Below are positions 11,986 to 22,701 of a stretch of 64,000 nt of DNA, one piece after another. This DNA comes from Bettongia penicillata ogilbyi (Eukaryota; Chordata; Mammalia; Diprotodontia; Potoroidae). Location: NCBI GenBank assembly GCA_023548195.1, contig JAJHZJ010000579.1:347001-411000 (forward strand), given 5' to 3'. Numbering within the stretch: the stretch's first letter is position 1; the number at the start of each line of letters is the position of its first letter. Below the pieces are notes generated by a model. That model did no database searches, was not told the origin of the DNA, and saw nothing but the letters and a program-made list of their open reading frames with translations. The position numbers and the translations under genes were made by a program.

Positions 11986-14705
11986 GGAGGAGCCAAGATG
12001 GCAGAATAGAAAGATACACATATACTAGCTCCTAACACACATTTCATAAAATATCTGTAAAGAAGAACTCCCAACAAATTCTGGAGTAGCAGAAGCCACA
12101 CAACAAGGGAGTGGAGGAGATTTCTGTTCCAGAGAGACCTGAAAAACCAACACCAAAAGTCCATCACACAGAGCCCAGCCCTGCCTTGGCCCCACGGCAC
12201 AGAGAGGAGTAGATCTGAGCAGGCTTCATGGATGGAATCTCCAGCAGCTGTGCAGGTCCCTCCACCCACAGATATCGAAGGTCAGTGAGAGAGTCTTTTT
12301 GGATAGGCAAGAGGGGTGTCTCCACAACTCAGGCCCCCTCTGGAGGCAGTAGCAGAGGTGGCAGCAGAAAGGGGCTCCCAAAGCAGGCAGGAGCTCTGAT
12401 CCACTATTGAATATCTCCACATAAACTCCTGGGGGAATGGAGCTCTGTGTGGCAGCCCTGCCCCTACCCGAGCAGCTGAACTTAATGTCACACTGAATAG
12501 CAGCCCCTCCCCCCGCTGAAAGCCCTGAGGCTGGAAAGCAGCATTTGAATCTCTGGAGGCAAGGTGGGGGTGAGGAATCTCAGAAGTCAAGTAACTGGCT
12601 GGGAAAATGCCCAGAAAAGGGAAAAAAAAAAAGACCATAGAAGGTTACTTTTTTGGTGAACAGATATCTCCTCCCTTCCTTTCTGGTGAGGAAGAACAAT
12701 GCTTACCATCAGGGAAAGACATAGAAGTCAAGGCTTCTGTATTCCAAACATCCAAAATAAATATTCAGTGGGCTCAGGCCATGGAAGAGCTGAGAAAGGA
12801 TTTTTAAAATCAAGTTAGACAGGTGGAGGAAAAACTGGGAAGAGAAATGAGAGAGATGCAAAAAAATCATGAAAAGCAGGTCAACACCTTGCTAAAGGAG
12901 ACCCAAAAAAATGCTGAAGAAAAAAACACCTTGAAAAACAGGCTAACTCAAGTGGCAAAAGAGGTTCAAAAAGCCAATGAGGAGAAGAACGCTTTCAAAA
13001 GCAGAATTAGCCAAATGGAAAAGGAGGTTCAAAAGCTCACTGAAGAAAATAGTTCTTTCAAAATTAGAATGGAAAAGATGGAGGCTAATGACTTTCTGAG
13101 AAACCAAGAAATCACAAAACAAAACCAAAAGAATGAAAAAATGGAAGAGAATGTGAAATATCTCATGGGAAAAACAACTGACCTGGAAAATAGATCCAGG
13201 AGAGACAATTTAAAAATTATAGGACTACCTGAAAGTCATGATCAAAAAAAGAGCCTAGACATCATCTTTTAGGAAATTATCAAGGAAAACTGCCCTGATA
13301 TTCTAGAACCAGAGGCCAAAATAAGTATTGAAAGAATCCACCAATCACCTCCTGAAAGAGATCCAAATAAAGAAACTCCTGGGAACATTGTGGCCAAATT
13401 CCAGAGTTCCCTGGTCAAGAAGAAAATCTTGCAAACAGCTAGAAAGAAACAATTCAAGAATTGTGGAAATGCAATCAGGATAACTCAAGATCTAGCAGCT
13501 TCTACATTAAGGGATAGAAGGGCATGGAATATGATATTCCAAAAGTCAAAGGAACTAGGACTCAAACCAAGAATCACCTACCCAGCAAAACTGAGTATAA
13601 TACTTCAGGGGAAGAAATGGTCATTCAATGAAATAGAGGACTTTCAAGCATTCTTGATGAAAAGACCAGAGCTGAAAAGAAAATTTGACTTTCAAACCCA
13701 AGAATCAAGAGAAGCATGAAAAGGTAAACAGCAAAGAGAAGTCATAAGGGTCTTACTAAAGTTGAACTGTTTACATTCCTACATGGAAAGACAATATTTG
13801 TGACTCTTGAAACTTTTCAGTATCTGGGTAGTTGGTGGGATTACACACACAGACACACACACACACATACACATGCATGCACACACAGAGACAGAGAGCA
13901 CAGAGTGAATTGAATAGGATGGGATCATATCTTAAAAAATGAAGTTAAGCGGTAAGAGAGAAATGTATTGGAAGGAGACAGGGAGAAATGGAATGGGGCA
14001 AATTATCTCTCATAGAAGAGGCAGGCAGGAGAATTTCTAGTGGAGGGAAAAAGAGGGGAGCTGAGAGAAAAACATGAAGTTTACTCTCATCATATTCGAC
14101 TAAAGGAAGGAATAAAATGCACACTCATTTTGGTATGAAAACCTATCTTACAATACAAGAAAGTGGGGGAGAAGGGGATAAGCAGGGTGGGGGTATGATG
14201 GAATGGAGGGTAATGGGAGGAGGGAACAATTTGAAATCAACACTCTTTCTGGAGGGGCAGGATCAAAAGAGAGAATATAAGCAATGGGGAACAGGATAGG
14301 ATGGAGGGAAATATAGTTAGTCTTACACAACATGACTATTACAGAAGTCATTTACAAAACTACACAGATATTGCCTGACTTCTCAAAGGGAATGGGTGGG
14401 GAGGGAGGGATGGGGAGAAGTTGGAACTCAAAGTTTTAGGAACAACTGTTGAGTATTGTTCTTGCTACTAGGAAATAAGAAATACAGGTAATGGGGAATA
14501 GTTATCTGACCCTACAGGACAAAAGAGAAGATGGGAACAAGGGATGATAGAAGAGAGGGCAGCTTGGTGATAGGGGAAATTAGAATGCTCGGTGTGTTGG
14601 GGTAGGGGTAGGGGACAAATGGGGAGAAAATTTGGAACCCAAAATTTTGTGAAAATGAATGTAAAAAGTTAAATAAATAAGTTAAAATAAAAACAAAAAC
14701 AAAAA
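11986..14705 (+). mobile_element. HAL1-type element, copy 2, near full length
   Basis: The 5' end reads GGAGGAGCCAAGATGGCAGA. A 5' UTR of about 620 bp is followed by ORF1 at 12607-13719. A 3' UTR of about 985 bp then has a CA repeat (13845-13890) and a G-rich polypurine tract (about 14150-14250), and ends in A-rich sequence. There is no ORF2. A possible target duplication is AAAAACAAAAACAAA on both sides (about 11971-11985 and 14689-14706), but it is too simple to be certain. The element has the same orientation as USH2A. It shares a long identical stretch with copy 3. Confidence 0.88.
12607..13719 (+). pseudogene. L1/HAL1 ORF1 with two in-frame stops (copy 2)
   Basis: ATG at 12607 opens MPRKGKKKKTIEGYFFGEQ. 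The frame stays constant for 371 codons to the TGA at 13717, with no frameshift, but is broken by TAA at 12805-12807 (Glu codon in copy 4) and TAG at 13270-13272 (His codon in copies 1 and 4). A long coiled coil has heptads with a 21-residue internal period (KNRLTQVAKEVQKANEEKNA, then KSRISQMEKEVQKLTEE). It is followed by the RRM-type segment (NLKIIGLPE) and the L1 C-terminal domain (PRITYPAKLSIILQGKKWSF). Copy 3 carries both stops too. As it stands no full ORF1 protein can be made. Confidence 0.9.
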
Positions 14706-14755
14706 CACACATATACACACACACACACACAAACACACACACAAACAACAGCAAC
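14706..14755. repeat. (CA)n with CAAA interruptions
   Basis: A CA-rich tail follows directly on the A-rich 3' end of HAL1 copy 2 and probably grew from it. Confidence 0.85.
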
Positions 14756-14859
14756 CTAGAATTGAGCCTGGGAAAATGTTTCCATTCTTAGCGGTCAATG
14801 AGTTTGACTTCAGTTTCTGACAAACTTCGGAGGTATAGTTGGTATTTAGTCACAAAACT

Positions 14860-14902
14860 CTGGGGCCAGCACTCTATCCACTATGACACCTAATTGGCCC
14901 AT
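14860..14902 (-). repeat. SINE end fragment
   Basis: 'ccagcactctatccactatg' and 'acacctaattggccc' are the antisense version of a tRNA-like SINE head. The remainder is missing. Confidence 0.45.
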
Positions 14903-14919
14903 GCTCTTAATTATCATTT

Positions 14920-15160
14920 TCCTAGTCTAAAAACAAGAACAGTTCATGCCAATCTAACCTACTTTCTCTTTTTGGATAGTAAGAAGACTAATAGGTCATG
15001 AGAATGCTGAATTCATAGAGAATTAAAATTTTAGCAAAGCATTTTCCAAAATCTCTTGTGCTATCCTTATTAATGAGATGAAGCAATTTATGCTAGAAAA
15101 TAAGATAGTTAGATAGATTCAAAACTAGTTGAATAAAAGACACCAAAGAATAACCTTTTT
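14920..15160 (+). mobile_element. CR1/L3-type LINE fragment (reverse transcriptase region)
   Basis: 'gttcatgccaatctaaccta', 'tagcaaagcattttccaaaa', 'tctcttgtgctatcctta' and 'tcaaaactagttgaataaaa' follow the order of the mammalian L3/CR1 reverse transcriptase segment (SKAFDK-like core). The same part of the family is seen at 54860-55390. It is decayed, with no open frame. Confidence 0.55.
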
Positions 15161-15164
15161 TGAG

Positions 15165-15890
15165 GTGAGGTGAACTGAAAGGATGATTTCTGGTAGAATG
15201 CATGCAGAAAATCTTGTTCATCCCTGAATTAAAGTATTGACTTTGTGAGTGAAGAGAAAAAGGATGATGACAACAGTCTTGTGTGTATAGAAGTGACAAG
15301 ATTTATCAAATGATTAACTGTGGAAGGTTTTTGTGGAAGGGGAACAAACCAAGGGGAACTCAGATGTCTGTTCCCAGTTGGGTTTCTAGTCCCTTTTTCA
15401 CCAGAGTCAACACTCTAATATATGACTCGGAGTATCTTCTACTTTTCCTCTAGACTTCTGTCCATCTCTCCCATAGCCTTCTATTGTAGAGCAGAATCAG
15501 TGTTTCCTGCTTCTTCCAGGATTGGGTAGTTTTAGGTTGGATCTCTGCTGGGAACAATTCCTCTGCTTGATTATGCTTGCTGAGTCATGTCTGTGGAGTT
15601 AGTTCGGAGTGGGAATGCTGAAATAAAGCATTTAGATTTAGTACTTCATTGCTAATTCATGGGATTTTAAACCATATGTGGGGCTTTTGTCTTATCATAT
15701 AAATTCAAGTATGATTACTTTTTATGTGGTACAAAATCCCTTTCTTTTGAGTTTTCAATATTGGAGAAATTTGCACAAAGCGTCTATTTAGCTGGTTTGT
15801 GGATCATGTGATCCTTATCTTTGTTTATAAAAGGCAATTTTCAGGGTATGTCATAGACAGGTGTGAAGTTCATCTAATCATCTGCAGATT
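15165..15890. other. Intronic sequence, nothing recognised
   Basis: A polyadenylation-like 'tgctgaaataaagc' is seen near 15620, but no LTR ends or gene structure accompany it. Confidence 0.35.
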
Positions 15891-15892
15891 GT

Positions 15893-16140
15893 TGTGTTTG
15901 TCCTTCGTTGCCGAAAGAAGACTATGCCATCAGAAAAATAATAATATGACTTTATTTTGAGTGAGGGAGGGCTGTGCAGGTCACCAGCCTCACTTCTCCT
16001 CCAGAGTCATCAGAATCCAGGTACCAGATATTCATCAGGATGAGTGGAGATGACCCAGGATAGCCTATCTTTGCAGGCACTCACTTAGGGTGAGGTAACA
16101 CCCATTCATTGAAAAGGCCTATTTAAGAAGTAGCCAGGGC
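15893..16140 (+). repeat. Marsupial SINE (family shared with 35450-35735)
   Basis: 'ttgtccttcgttgccgaaag', 'gtgagggagggctgtgcagg', 'tcaccagcctcacttctcct' and 'cacccattcattgaaaaggc' recur in the same order at 35450-35735 ('ggatttgagtgaggaag', 'tcaccagcctcagt', 'ttgcccattcaatgaaagc'). Two independently decayed copies establish a dispersed family. I recognise the text from marsupial genomes but not its formal name. Confidence 0.7.
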
Positions 16141-16164
16141 ATGGCCCCTTTAATTTGCAGAAGG

Positions 16165-16350
16165 GTATCAAGGAAAGAGTACTGATTTTGGAATTGAATA
16201 AGCTGAGATCACATCCTTGTTCTGTCATTTGTACTAGCTTTGTGACACTGGATAAATTGCTTAATCTCTCTGGTCAGTCTTTCTCTATAAAATGGTGGAC
16301 TTTGACTAGATTACCTCTAAGGTCTATTCCAGCTATAAACCTATGATCCC
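16165..16350 (+). repeat. MIR/CORE-SINE, sense
   Basis: 'gagtactgattttggaattg' leads into 'tagctttgtgacactggat' and 'aaattgcttaatctctctgg'. The end, 'tctataaaatggtggacttt', 'gattacctctaaggtctatt' and 'ccagctataaacctatgat', is the 'Ctctaaggtcccttccagct' type of CORE-SINE. Confidence 0.7.
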
Positions 16351-16719
16351 CTGAATCCTTTGCTTTTATAATATTGCACAATTTTAATGAAAAGGCACAT
16401 AAAGTATCTAGATATGTTTATATAATTTTAGTGCTAAGTATATTTCATCATATTTAATAGTTTGAAAATAATGCAGCTATCTATGATAGGATTTTTTATT
16501 ATAAAGAATGTGTAATTAATCAAAACTCACATTATCCAGGGCTTCAAAAAATGTTCATGCATCATGTGGATTTTGATTCACCTTGGTTTTCACAATGTGG
16601 TCCTTGTGAGTACAGTCGGAAGATTTAATGTTGAGATTTATCTTTCTGAGAATGGGAATAGAACAGAAGAAAAGATTTATAAAGAAATATTAATAAAGTA
16701 TATTTTTCTCTAACACAGT

Positions 16720-16900
16720 TTCCAAAGCAGTTTTCTGATACCTCCCTAATGAGACAGGTAGAATAAGTGTTATCCTTTTGATTTTACCTAGGAGTTGAGG
16801 CTTGCGCAGTCTAAATGAGTTACCAAGGTTCAGTCACATAGCTAGTAAGTGCTTAAGCAAGGACCTTTCACTTAAGGTCAATGTTTTTATCTACCTTGTC
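16720..16900 (-). repeat. MIR-class SINE fragment
   Basis: 'aatgagttaccaaggttcag' and 'tcacatagctagtaagtgct' are antisense MIR text, with an old left part. Confidence 0.55.
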
Positions 16901-16904
16901 CTAT

Positions 16905-17495
16905 TTTATTAATATTTATTAATAGTATGCATGTATACTTTGTCCAAAATGAATTTGTGGTCACATAGGAGCTTTGATAAACACAAGGGGAAAAAAGACA
17001 TACCAGAAAAATATGCATATGTATGTGTGTATATAAAATTTATAAATAAGAAACTGTTTAGAAAAGTGTTGAAAATATTCTAACCATGAAAGAGTTAAGA
17101 ACGTAACTAGATTGACTATGATCCATTCGTGAAGTTGACACACAAAAAAGCAATCTCCTGTTTTGCCAGTAGATAAAGGTTTATAACTACCGTGCCCTTC
17201 TAGTGATGACATATGGTCCAGCAACATGGTCATTCACCGAGTTAAATGAAACCAAACACAGGCCGAGGCAGAGAATTAGGGAGAAAGCAGTGATGAGAAT
17301 TATGTGACTAGAACAGACATAGAAGATAACAGGTACAGTTGAAAATAAATGAAGAACTTATTCTTCACAAGGGAGGATGAAACATGATGGTTTTGAAATG
17401 GAAATCTAGGTAAAAATAGTTAATTTGTTAAAACACCCAACGAAGTAAAAAAAAAATGTTCCAACTAGAATGAAATTATATAATAATCTTTCCTT
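16905..17495. other. Intronic sequence, nothing recognised
   Basis: Minus-strand open frames of 60-90 codons here have no recognisable family or codon pattern. I treat them as chance. Confidence 0.35.
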
Positions 17496-17499
17496 CCTG

Positions 17500-17745
17500 A
17501 ATTCATTCAATCCACATTTAAATGCCTTGTATAATTGAAGTGCAAAGTGCCAGGCCCTTTTGAAGATACAAATATGAAATAATGTATAGTCCCCGCATCC
17601 CTGGAGCTTAAGATACAGTGGTAGTGATAACAGAGTACCCACACAAATCAAAGATGAATGGAAAAACAATAAAAATTCCTAGGTATTTATTATGTGTTAA
17701 GTACTATGAAGAGTTCAGAATATAGAGATAACAATACACTTTTAA
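17500..17745 (+). mobile_element. LINE-2 3' region fragments
   Basis: 'agtgccaggcccttttgaag', 'atacaaatatgaaataatgt' and 'cctggagcttaagatacagt' resemble the L2 'ctgtgctaggcactggggatacaaa ... aaggagcttacaatc' segment. A second partial copy may begin near 17670. Confidence 0.45.
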
Positions 17746-18078
17746 ATACCCAAATGAACTACAAAGAACATATGAAGGAAGATACTATCTGCACCCAGAG
17801 AAAGAATCAATAAATAGAAGTATTTATAGAATGGGTTTACATATATACGTGTGTGTGTGTTTGTGTGTGTGTGTATGATAACCATATTTATGAGGGGTAA
17901 TAAGAAAAAAGTCACATGATAACTTTATTACATGTTTTAAAAAAGTAGCAAGTTTTATATAATAGATTTGCAGTTTCATGTACAATCATCTTTACCCCCA
18001 CCTCATGCTACTATGTTATGGAAATGCTTATTTTATTTGTTAAGTTCAGAATAAAATAAAACTAAATTAAAAAGCAAG
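17745..18078 (+). mobile_element. Probable non-LTR element 3' end, with A-rich tail
   Basis: 'tgcacccagagaaagaatca', a GT repeat (17851-17876), 'aaaagtagcaagttttatat' and 'tatgttatggaaatgcttat' lead to a tail 'aataaaataaaactaaatta'. The composition is that of a retroelement 3' UTR seen in marsupial DNA. I cannot assign it to L1 or RTE. Confidence 0.45.
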
Positions 18079-18229
18079 GGCAGTCCAGTGCTAAAGGAGC
18101 AAATGTTCTAATGATGGAAGCAAGATATATGAGGTGGATATAGCCAAGGATGAATACTTTGGTTCTGAGAAGTTACAGGGATAGTGAGTGGAGTAATAGG
18201 AGAGTAGATGAGCAGTCTATCCAAGAGGT

Positions 18230-18470
18230 TTCAAATGGAGTTCACTAAATGAAAGGTGTAGGGGGAAAGGCAACTGAAACATGGTGGAAAAGACCAGAGA
18301 GTAAAGCAGAGGAGTTTATATTCTATTCTAGATGACATAGGCAACAACTTGAGATGCTTGGGGTGGTCTGATGTGCTTTAGGATCACTTTTGTAGGCTTA
18401 TGGAGGATAAATTTAACCTTGGAGAGAGCAATTTCAGAATTCCTTTGAAGCCTTGGAAGGAATTGTGATA
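18230..18470 (+). repeat. Old L2-like interspersed repeat
   Basis: 'ggtctgatgtgctttaggat', 'cacttttgtaggcttatgga' and 'ggataaatttaaccttggag' resemble a mammal-wide repeat phrase. The same phrase appears decayed at about 59255-59380 ('gacatgatgaacc', 'aatggattcaaattgggg'). Confidence 0.4.
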
Positions 18471-19230
18471 TGAATGGAAAATGGGAAAGTAGTGACAATG
18501 GGAATAGACAGGTTTTCCTATCAGTTTGCTTGTGAGGGAAAGAAATATAGGACAATACCTTGAGGTTTTTGCCAATGAAGACAGTTTGGAAACTGAAATG
18601 GGATGAACAGGGACAGAGGTGATTGGTAAATTGTAAAGGGGTAAAGGTCTTAGAGGAGATGGATAGTGCTAAGATCCAACACACAAGTTGAGAGGTTGCC
18701 ATTAGCAAGGAGAAGGTCCAGGACATCCCCTTACTTCAAGAATAAAGCAAAAGGAGGAGAGGTCAGGGGATAGTATTGAAGAAATTTGATGTGTAGAAGG
18801 GGGAATGAAAAGTTCATGATCTCAGACCTCACTTTTTTTCAGTGAATCAAAGTAAGGGGGACAGGATTGACGTGAGGATTGAGGAGAAACAGAAAAGGTT
18901 ATAAATAGATGTGTATTGTGTGGGGCTGGGGCTGGTTAAGGAACTAATATCTGTATTGCTTTGTTTGGAAGAGCCCTGTGCAAGTTGTGAGGTCCTCCCC
19001 ACAGACATACACTCCAAAATTAATTATTAAACTGGCTAACCATAGGCAAGACTGCTTGGAGGCAAATCAAGTCAGAAGAGAGAAAAGAAATTGAGAGAAA
19101 GGGAGAGTTCAAGAGATAGGAGGGTAAATGGGCTTAGTGTAAGTGAGGACGTGAAACCGTGGAAGAACAGAAATGCAATAGGTCAAGGAGCCTTGGGTTC
19201 CAGTCCTATTTCTTCCAGTAATGTATTGTG
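18470..19230. other. Intronic sequence, nothing recognised
   Basis: G/A-rich. The 132-codon minus-strand open frame at 18328-18726 has no recognisable domain and crosses repeat-like sequence, so it is not annotated as a gene. Confidence 0.35.
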
Positions 19231-19234
19231 TCCT

Positions 19235-19650
19235 TTTTTAAAATTTTTAATTTTTTTTTGTTGCATTTTCAGTTCTGAACTGTCTCCCTTCTTTCCTCCC
19301 CATCCCAAATTGGAGAAAGCTACCATTTCTCACAAACACATACACACACACACACAAACACCTATGTGTGTATATAATATACATATGTATGTATGTATGT
19401 ATGTACACATGTACACATACATATGTATATATGTGCATAATTCTATTTATCAGCACTTCCTCTGGAGGTGGATAGCATCTTTATAAAGGTCCTTTGTAGT
19501 TGATTTGAATACTTATACTCAAAATGACTTAGTCATTCACAGTTCTTAGAACAATATTGCTCTTACTGTATACAACATTCTCGTGGTTCTGCTCATTTTT
19601 CCCTTCATTATTTCAGGCAAGTTTTTACAATTTTTTTGAGTATCCTTTGG
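19235..19650 (-). mobile_element. L1 3' end fragment
   Basis: 'tctggaggtggatagcatct', 'cattcacagttcttagaaca', 'atattgctcttactgtatac' and 'ttctcgtggttctgctcatt' are close to the antisense 3' UTR of marsupial L1s. A T-rich stretch at 19237-19260 would be the poly(A) end. A CA/GTAT repeat (19343-19435) lies inside. Confidence 0.65.
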
Positions 19651-19809
19651 CCAGTTCAGTTCTTTCATGTTGGTTTCCTCATCTAGAAATTGCTGAGTTT
19701 GGATTAGGTGCTTCTGAAAGTTCCATCTTGCTAGTTATGGTTTTAGGAAAGTTTGAGGCCAAGCAAATAGAATCTTTTGCTGTTTTTGTTTTAGTATAAT
19801 CAAGTAGTA

Positions 19810-20352
19810 TAATGTCTCTATTTGAATGTAATTAAAGAAGATCTTCCCCACCCGCTGATGGGCCTGTCCATTGAGGGAAGCTTGATTAGGGGAGTTATTT
19901 TGTAGGAGGGTCCCAAGTACCTTTTGATTTTTTTCTGTTGAGGCACTGGGTCAGAGGGTCATGCCCTCTGGCCCTGAAACATGTATAAATATTCTGACGG
20001 TGAGGTTTACTTTGGGACTTAGTTTTTGGAAGGTTTGTTTGGCCACATGAGAGACTCTGGGAAGTCATTAAGCAGCAAACTATGATCAGACAGTTGGACC
20101 TGTGTGGTGATTTGTGAAATATGTATTGATTATGATCAGACCAAGGAAGAGCCATGTCTGTTGATCTTTGATTTCTCTGTGTTTTCTGTGAAGTTTAGGG
20201 TGCTGACTCCTCTGAAACAGGTGAATGATAAATGTGCTTGAATAAAGTGATTGTTAACCCCTCAAAAGTTGCGTTTCCTTTAATGAACTCAGATCTAAGA
20301 ACCTGTGATAGCAGGCCTCCCTGTGTATGTTGGGGTGCTTTATAATACAAAA
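19810..20352 (+). repeat. Possible solo LTR of an endogenous retrovirus
   Basis: The layout is LTR-like: a TG start near 19812, a TATA box ('atgtataaatattc', 19980) and, about 260 bp on, a polyadenylation signal ('gaataaagtg', 20239). About 110 bp of R/U5-like sequence ends where HAL1 copy 3 begins. I found no convincing short target duplication and no gag, pol or env sequence beside it. It could instead be another unannotated repeat. Confidence 0.4.
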
Positions 20353-20356
20353 GGCA

Positions 20357-22701
20357 GGGGTGGAACCAAGATGGTGGAGTAGAAAGACACACATATGCTG
20401 GCTCTCCCCACACAGTCCATAAAATACCTGGAGCAGCAGAAGTAGATAACAACAGAGTGGAGGAGATTTCCAGCCCAGGGTGACATGAAAGGCCCACGGG
20501 AAACATTGGTTGCACCAGACACAGAGCCCAGCCCAGCCCTGGCTGCGTGCCACACAGCTTCCAAGAGACCTTAGGGGGTGAAACTTCCAGTTGCAGTAGC
20601 AATGGTTCACAGATCCCTCAACCCACAGGTGCCAAAGGTCAGTGACAGGGTTTTTTCAGCTGGTCAGCCTTAGGTAGCGGCCAGTTGCAGAGGCCACAGG
20701 TGGCAACAGTTCTCACAGCAGCCTCTGCAGCAGCCCACATCAGTTATTGGATCGTAAAACCCCTGGAGGCACTGAGCAGCCCATTCTTACCTCAGCCCTG
20801 TGTAGAGGCCCTGAGGGAGCTGATCTTTATCTCACACTGAATGGCGGCCTTGCCCATGCAGCTTATTTGAATCTCAGTCCCCAGTGCTGTCTTGATGGAA
20901 CTGGAGGCCAGCTGGCTGTGGAAAGGAAACTCTGCTAAGATTCTGGGCACAAAAATCTCTTCCTGCTCCCAGACAAGTGTAAACGCTGGATTGTGCCACC
21001 TTGGAGGAACTGAGGTTGTACAGATTCCCAGAGTATACCCTACTCTTGACAAAGGACCAAAAAGTCAAGTAACTGGTTGGGAAAATTCCCAAAAAGGAAA
21101 AAAATGATTATAGAAGGTTACTTTCTTGGTGAACAGATATCTTCTCCCATCCTTTCAGATGAGGAATAGCAATGCTTACCATCAAGGAAAGATATAAAAG
21201 TCAAGGCTTCTGTATCACAAACATCCAAAATAAATATTCAATGGTCTCAGGCCATGGAAGAGCTGAGAAAGGATTTTTAAAATCAAGTTAAACAGGTGGA
21301 GGAAAAACTGGGAAGAGAAATGAGAGAGATGCAAAAAAATCATGAAAAGCAGGTCAACACCTTGCTAAAGGAGACCCAAAAAAATGCTGAAGAAAACAAC
21401 ACCTTGAAAAATAGGCTAATTCAATTGGCAAAAGAGGTTCAAAAAGCTTATGAGGAGAAGAACTCCTTAAAATGCAGAATTAGCCAAATGGAAAAGGAGG
21501 TTCAAAAGCTCACTGAAGAAAATAGTTCTTTCAAAATTAGAATGGAAAAGATGGAGGCTAATGACTTTCTGAGAAACCAAGAAATCACAAAACAAAACCA
21601 AAAGAATGAAAAAATGGAAGAGAATGTGAAATATCTCATGGGAAAAACAACTGACCTGGAAAATAGATCCAGGAGAGACAATTTAAAAATTATAGGACTA
21701 CCTGAAAGTCATGATCAAAAAAAGAGCCTAGACATCATCTTTTAGGAAATTATCAAGGAAAACTGCCCTGATATTCTAGAACCAGAGGCCAAAATAAGTA
21801 TTGAAAGAATCCACCAATCACCTCCTGAAAGAGATCCAAATAAAGAAACTCCTGGGAACATTGTGGCCAAATTCCAGAGTTCCCTGGTCAAGAAGAAAAT
21901 CTTGCAAACAGCTAGAAAGAAACAATTCAAGAATTGTGGAAATGCAATCAGGATAACTCAAGATCTAGCAGCTTCTACATTAAGGGATAGAAGGGCATGG
22001 AATATGATATTCCAAAAGTCAAAGGAACTAGGACTCAAACCAAGAATCACCTACCCAGCAAAACTGAGTATAATACTTCAGGGGAAGAAATGGTCATTCA
22101 ATGAAATAGAGGACTTTCAAGCATTCTTGATGAAAAGACCAGAGCTGAAAAGAAAATTTGACTTTCAAACCCAAGAATCAAGAGAAGCATGAAAAGGTAA
22201 ACAGCAAAGAGAAATCATAAGGAACTTACTAAAGTTGAACTGGTTACATGGAAAGACAGTATTTGTAACTCTTGAAACTTTTTTTAGTATCTGGGTAGTT
22301 GGTGGCATTACATACACACGCACACACAGAGAGAGAGCCAGGGTGAATTAAATAGGATGGGATCATATCTTAAAAAAATGAAATTAAAGGGTGAGAGAGA
22401 AATATAGGGGGGGAGGAGAAAGGGAGAAATGGAATGGGGCAAGTTATCTCTCATAAAAGAGGTAAGTAAAAGACTTTTCAGTGGAGGGCAAAAGGGGGGA
22501 GGTGAGAGAAAAAACATGAAGCTTACTCTCATCACATTCAACTAAAGGAAGGAATAAAATACACACTCATTTCGGTATGAAAATCTATCTTACAATACAG
22601 GAAAGTGAGGGAGAAGGGGAAAAGTAGGGTGGGGGGGATGTTGTAAGGGAGGGTAGTGGGAGGGGGGAGCAATTGAAAGTCAACACTCTTGGGGAGAGAC
22701 A
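20357..22701 (+). mobile_element. HAL1-type element, copy 3, lacking its 3' end
   Basis: The 5' end reads GGGGTGGAACCAAGATGGTG, followed by a 5' UTR of about 730 bp, a decayed start of ORF1 and an ORF1 body to 22192. The 3' UTR has CA and polypurine parts and stops at about 22701, inside the segment that reads 'cttggggagggacaggatc' in the complete copy. No ORF2 is present. The 3' end was removed by deletion or rearrangement. The ORF1 body is identical to copy 2 over 740 bp, while the 5' UTR and 3' UTR are clearly diverged from it. Confidence 0.85.
21085..22192 (+). pseudogene. L1/HAL1 ORF1, start lost and two shared stops (copy 3)
   Basis: The initiator ATG is ATT here (21085-21087), and the first part has additional indels. 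From 21296 the frame is clean but keeps the same TAA (just before 21296) and TAG (21743-21745) as copy 2. The residues from RISQMEKEVQKLTEENSS to the C-terminal FQTQESREA are the same as in copy 2. It cannot encode ORF1p. Confidence 0.9.

Noticed and set aside
12607..13719. ORF1 as a domesticated host gene
   Set aside because: All copies contain stops or frameshifts and sit within ordinary retroelement structure; nothing suggests selection.
18328..18726. 132-codon minus-strand open frame
   Set aside because: It overlaps old repeat-like sequence and shows no known domain.
11986..22701. Copies 2 and 3 as a simple 8.5-kb tandem duplication
   Set aside because: Their 5' and 3' flanks are unrelated and the elements' own UTRs are strongly diverged, so only the inner block is shared at identity.
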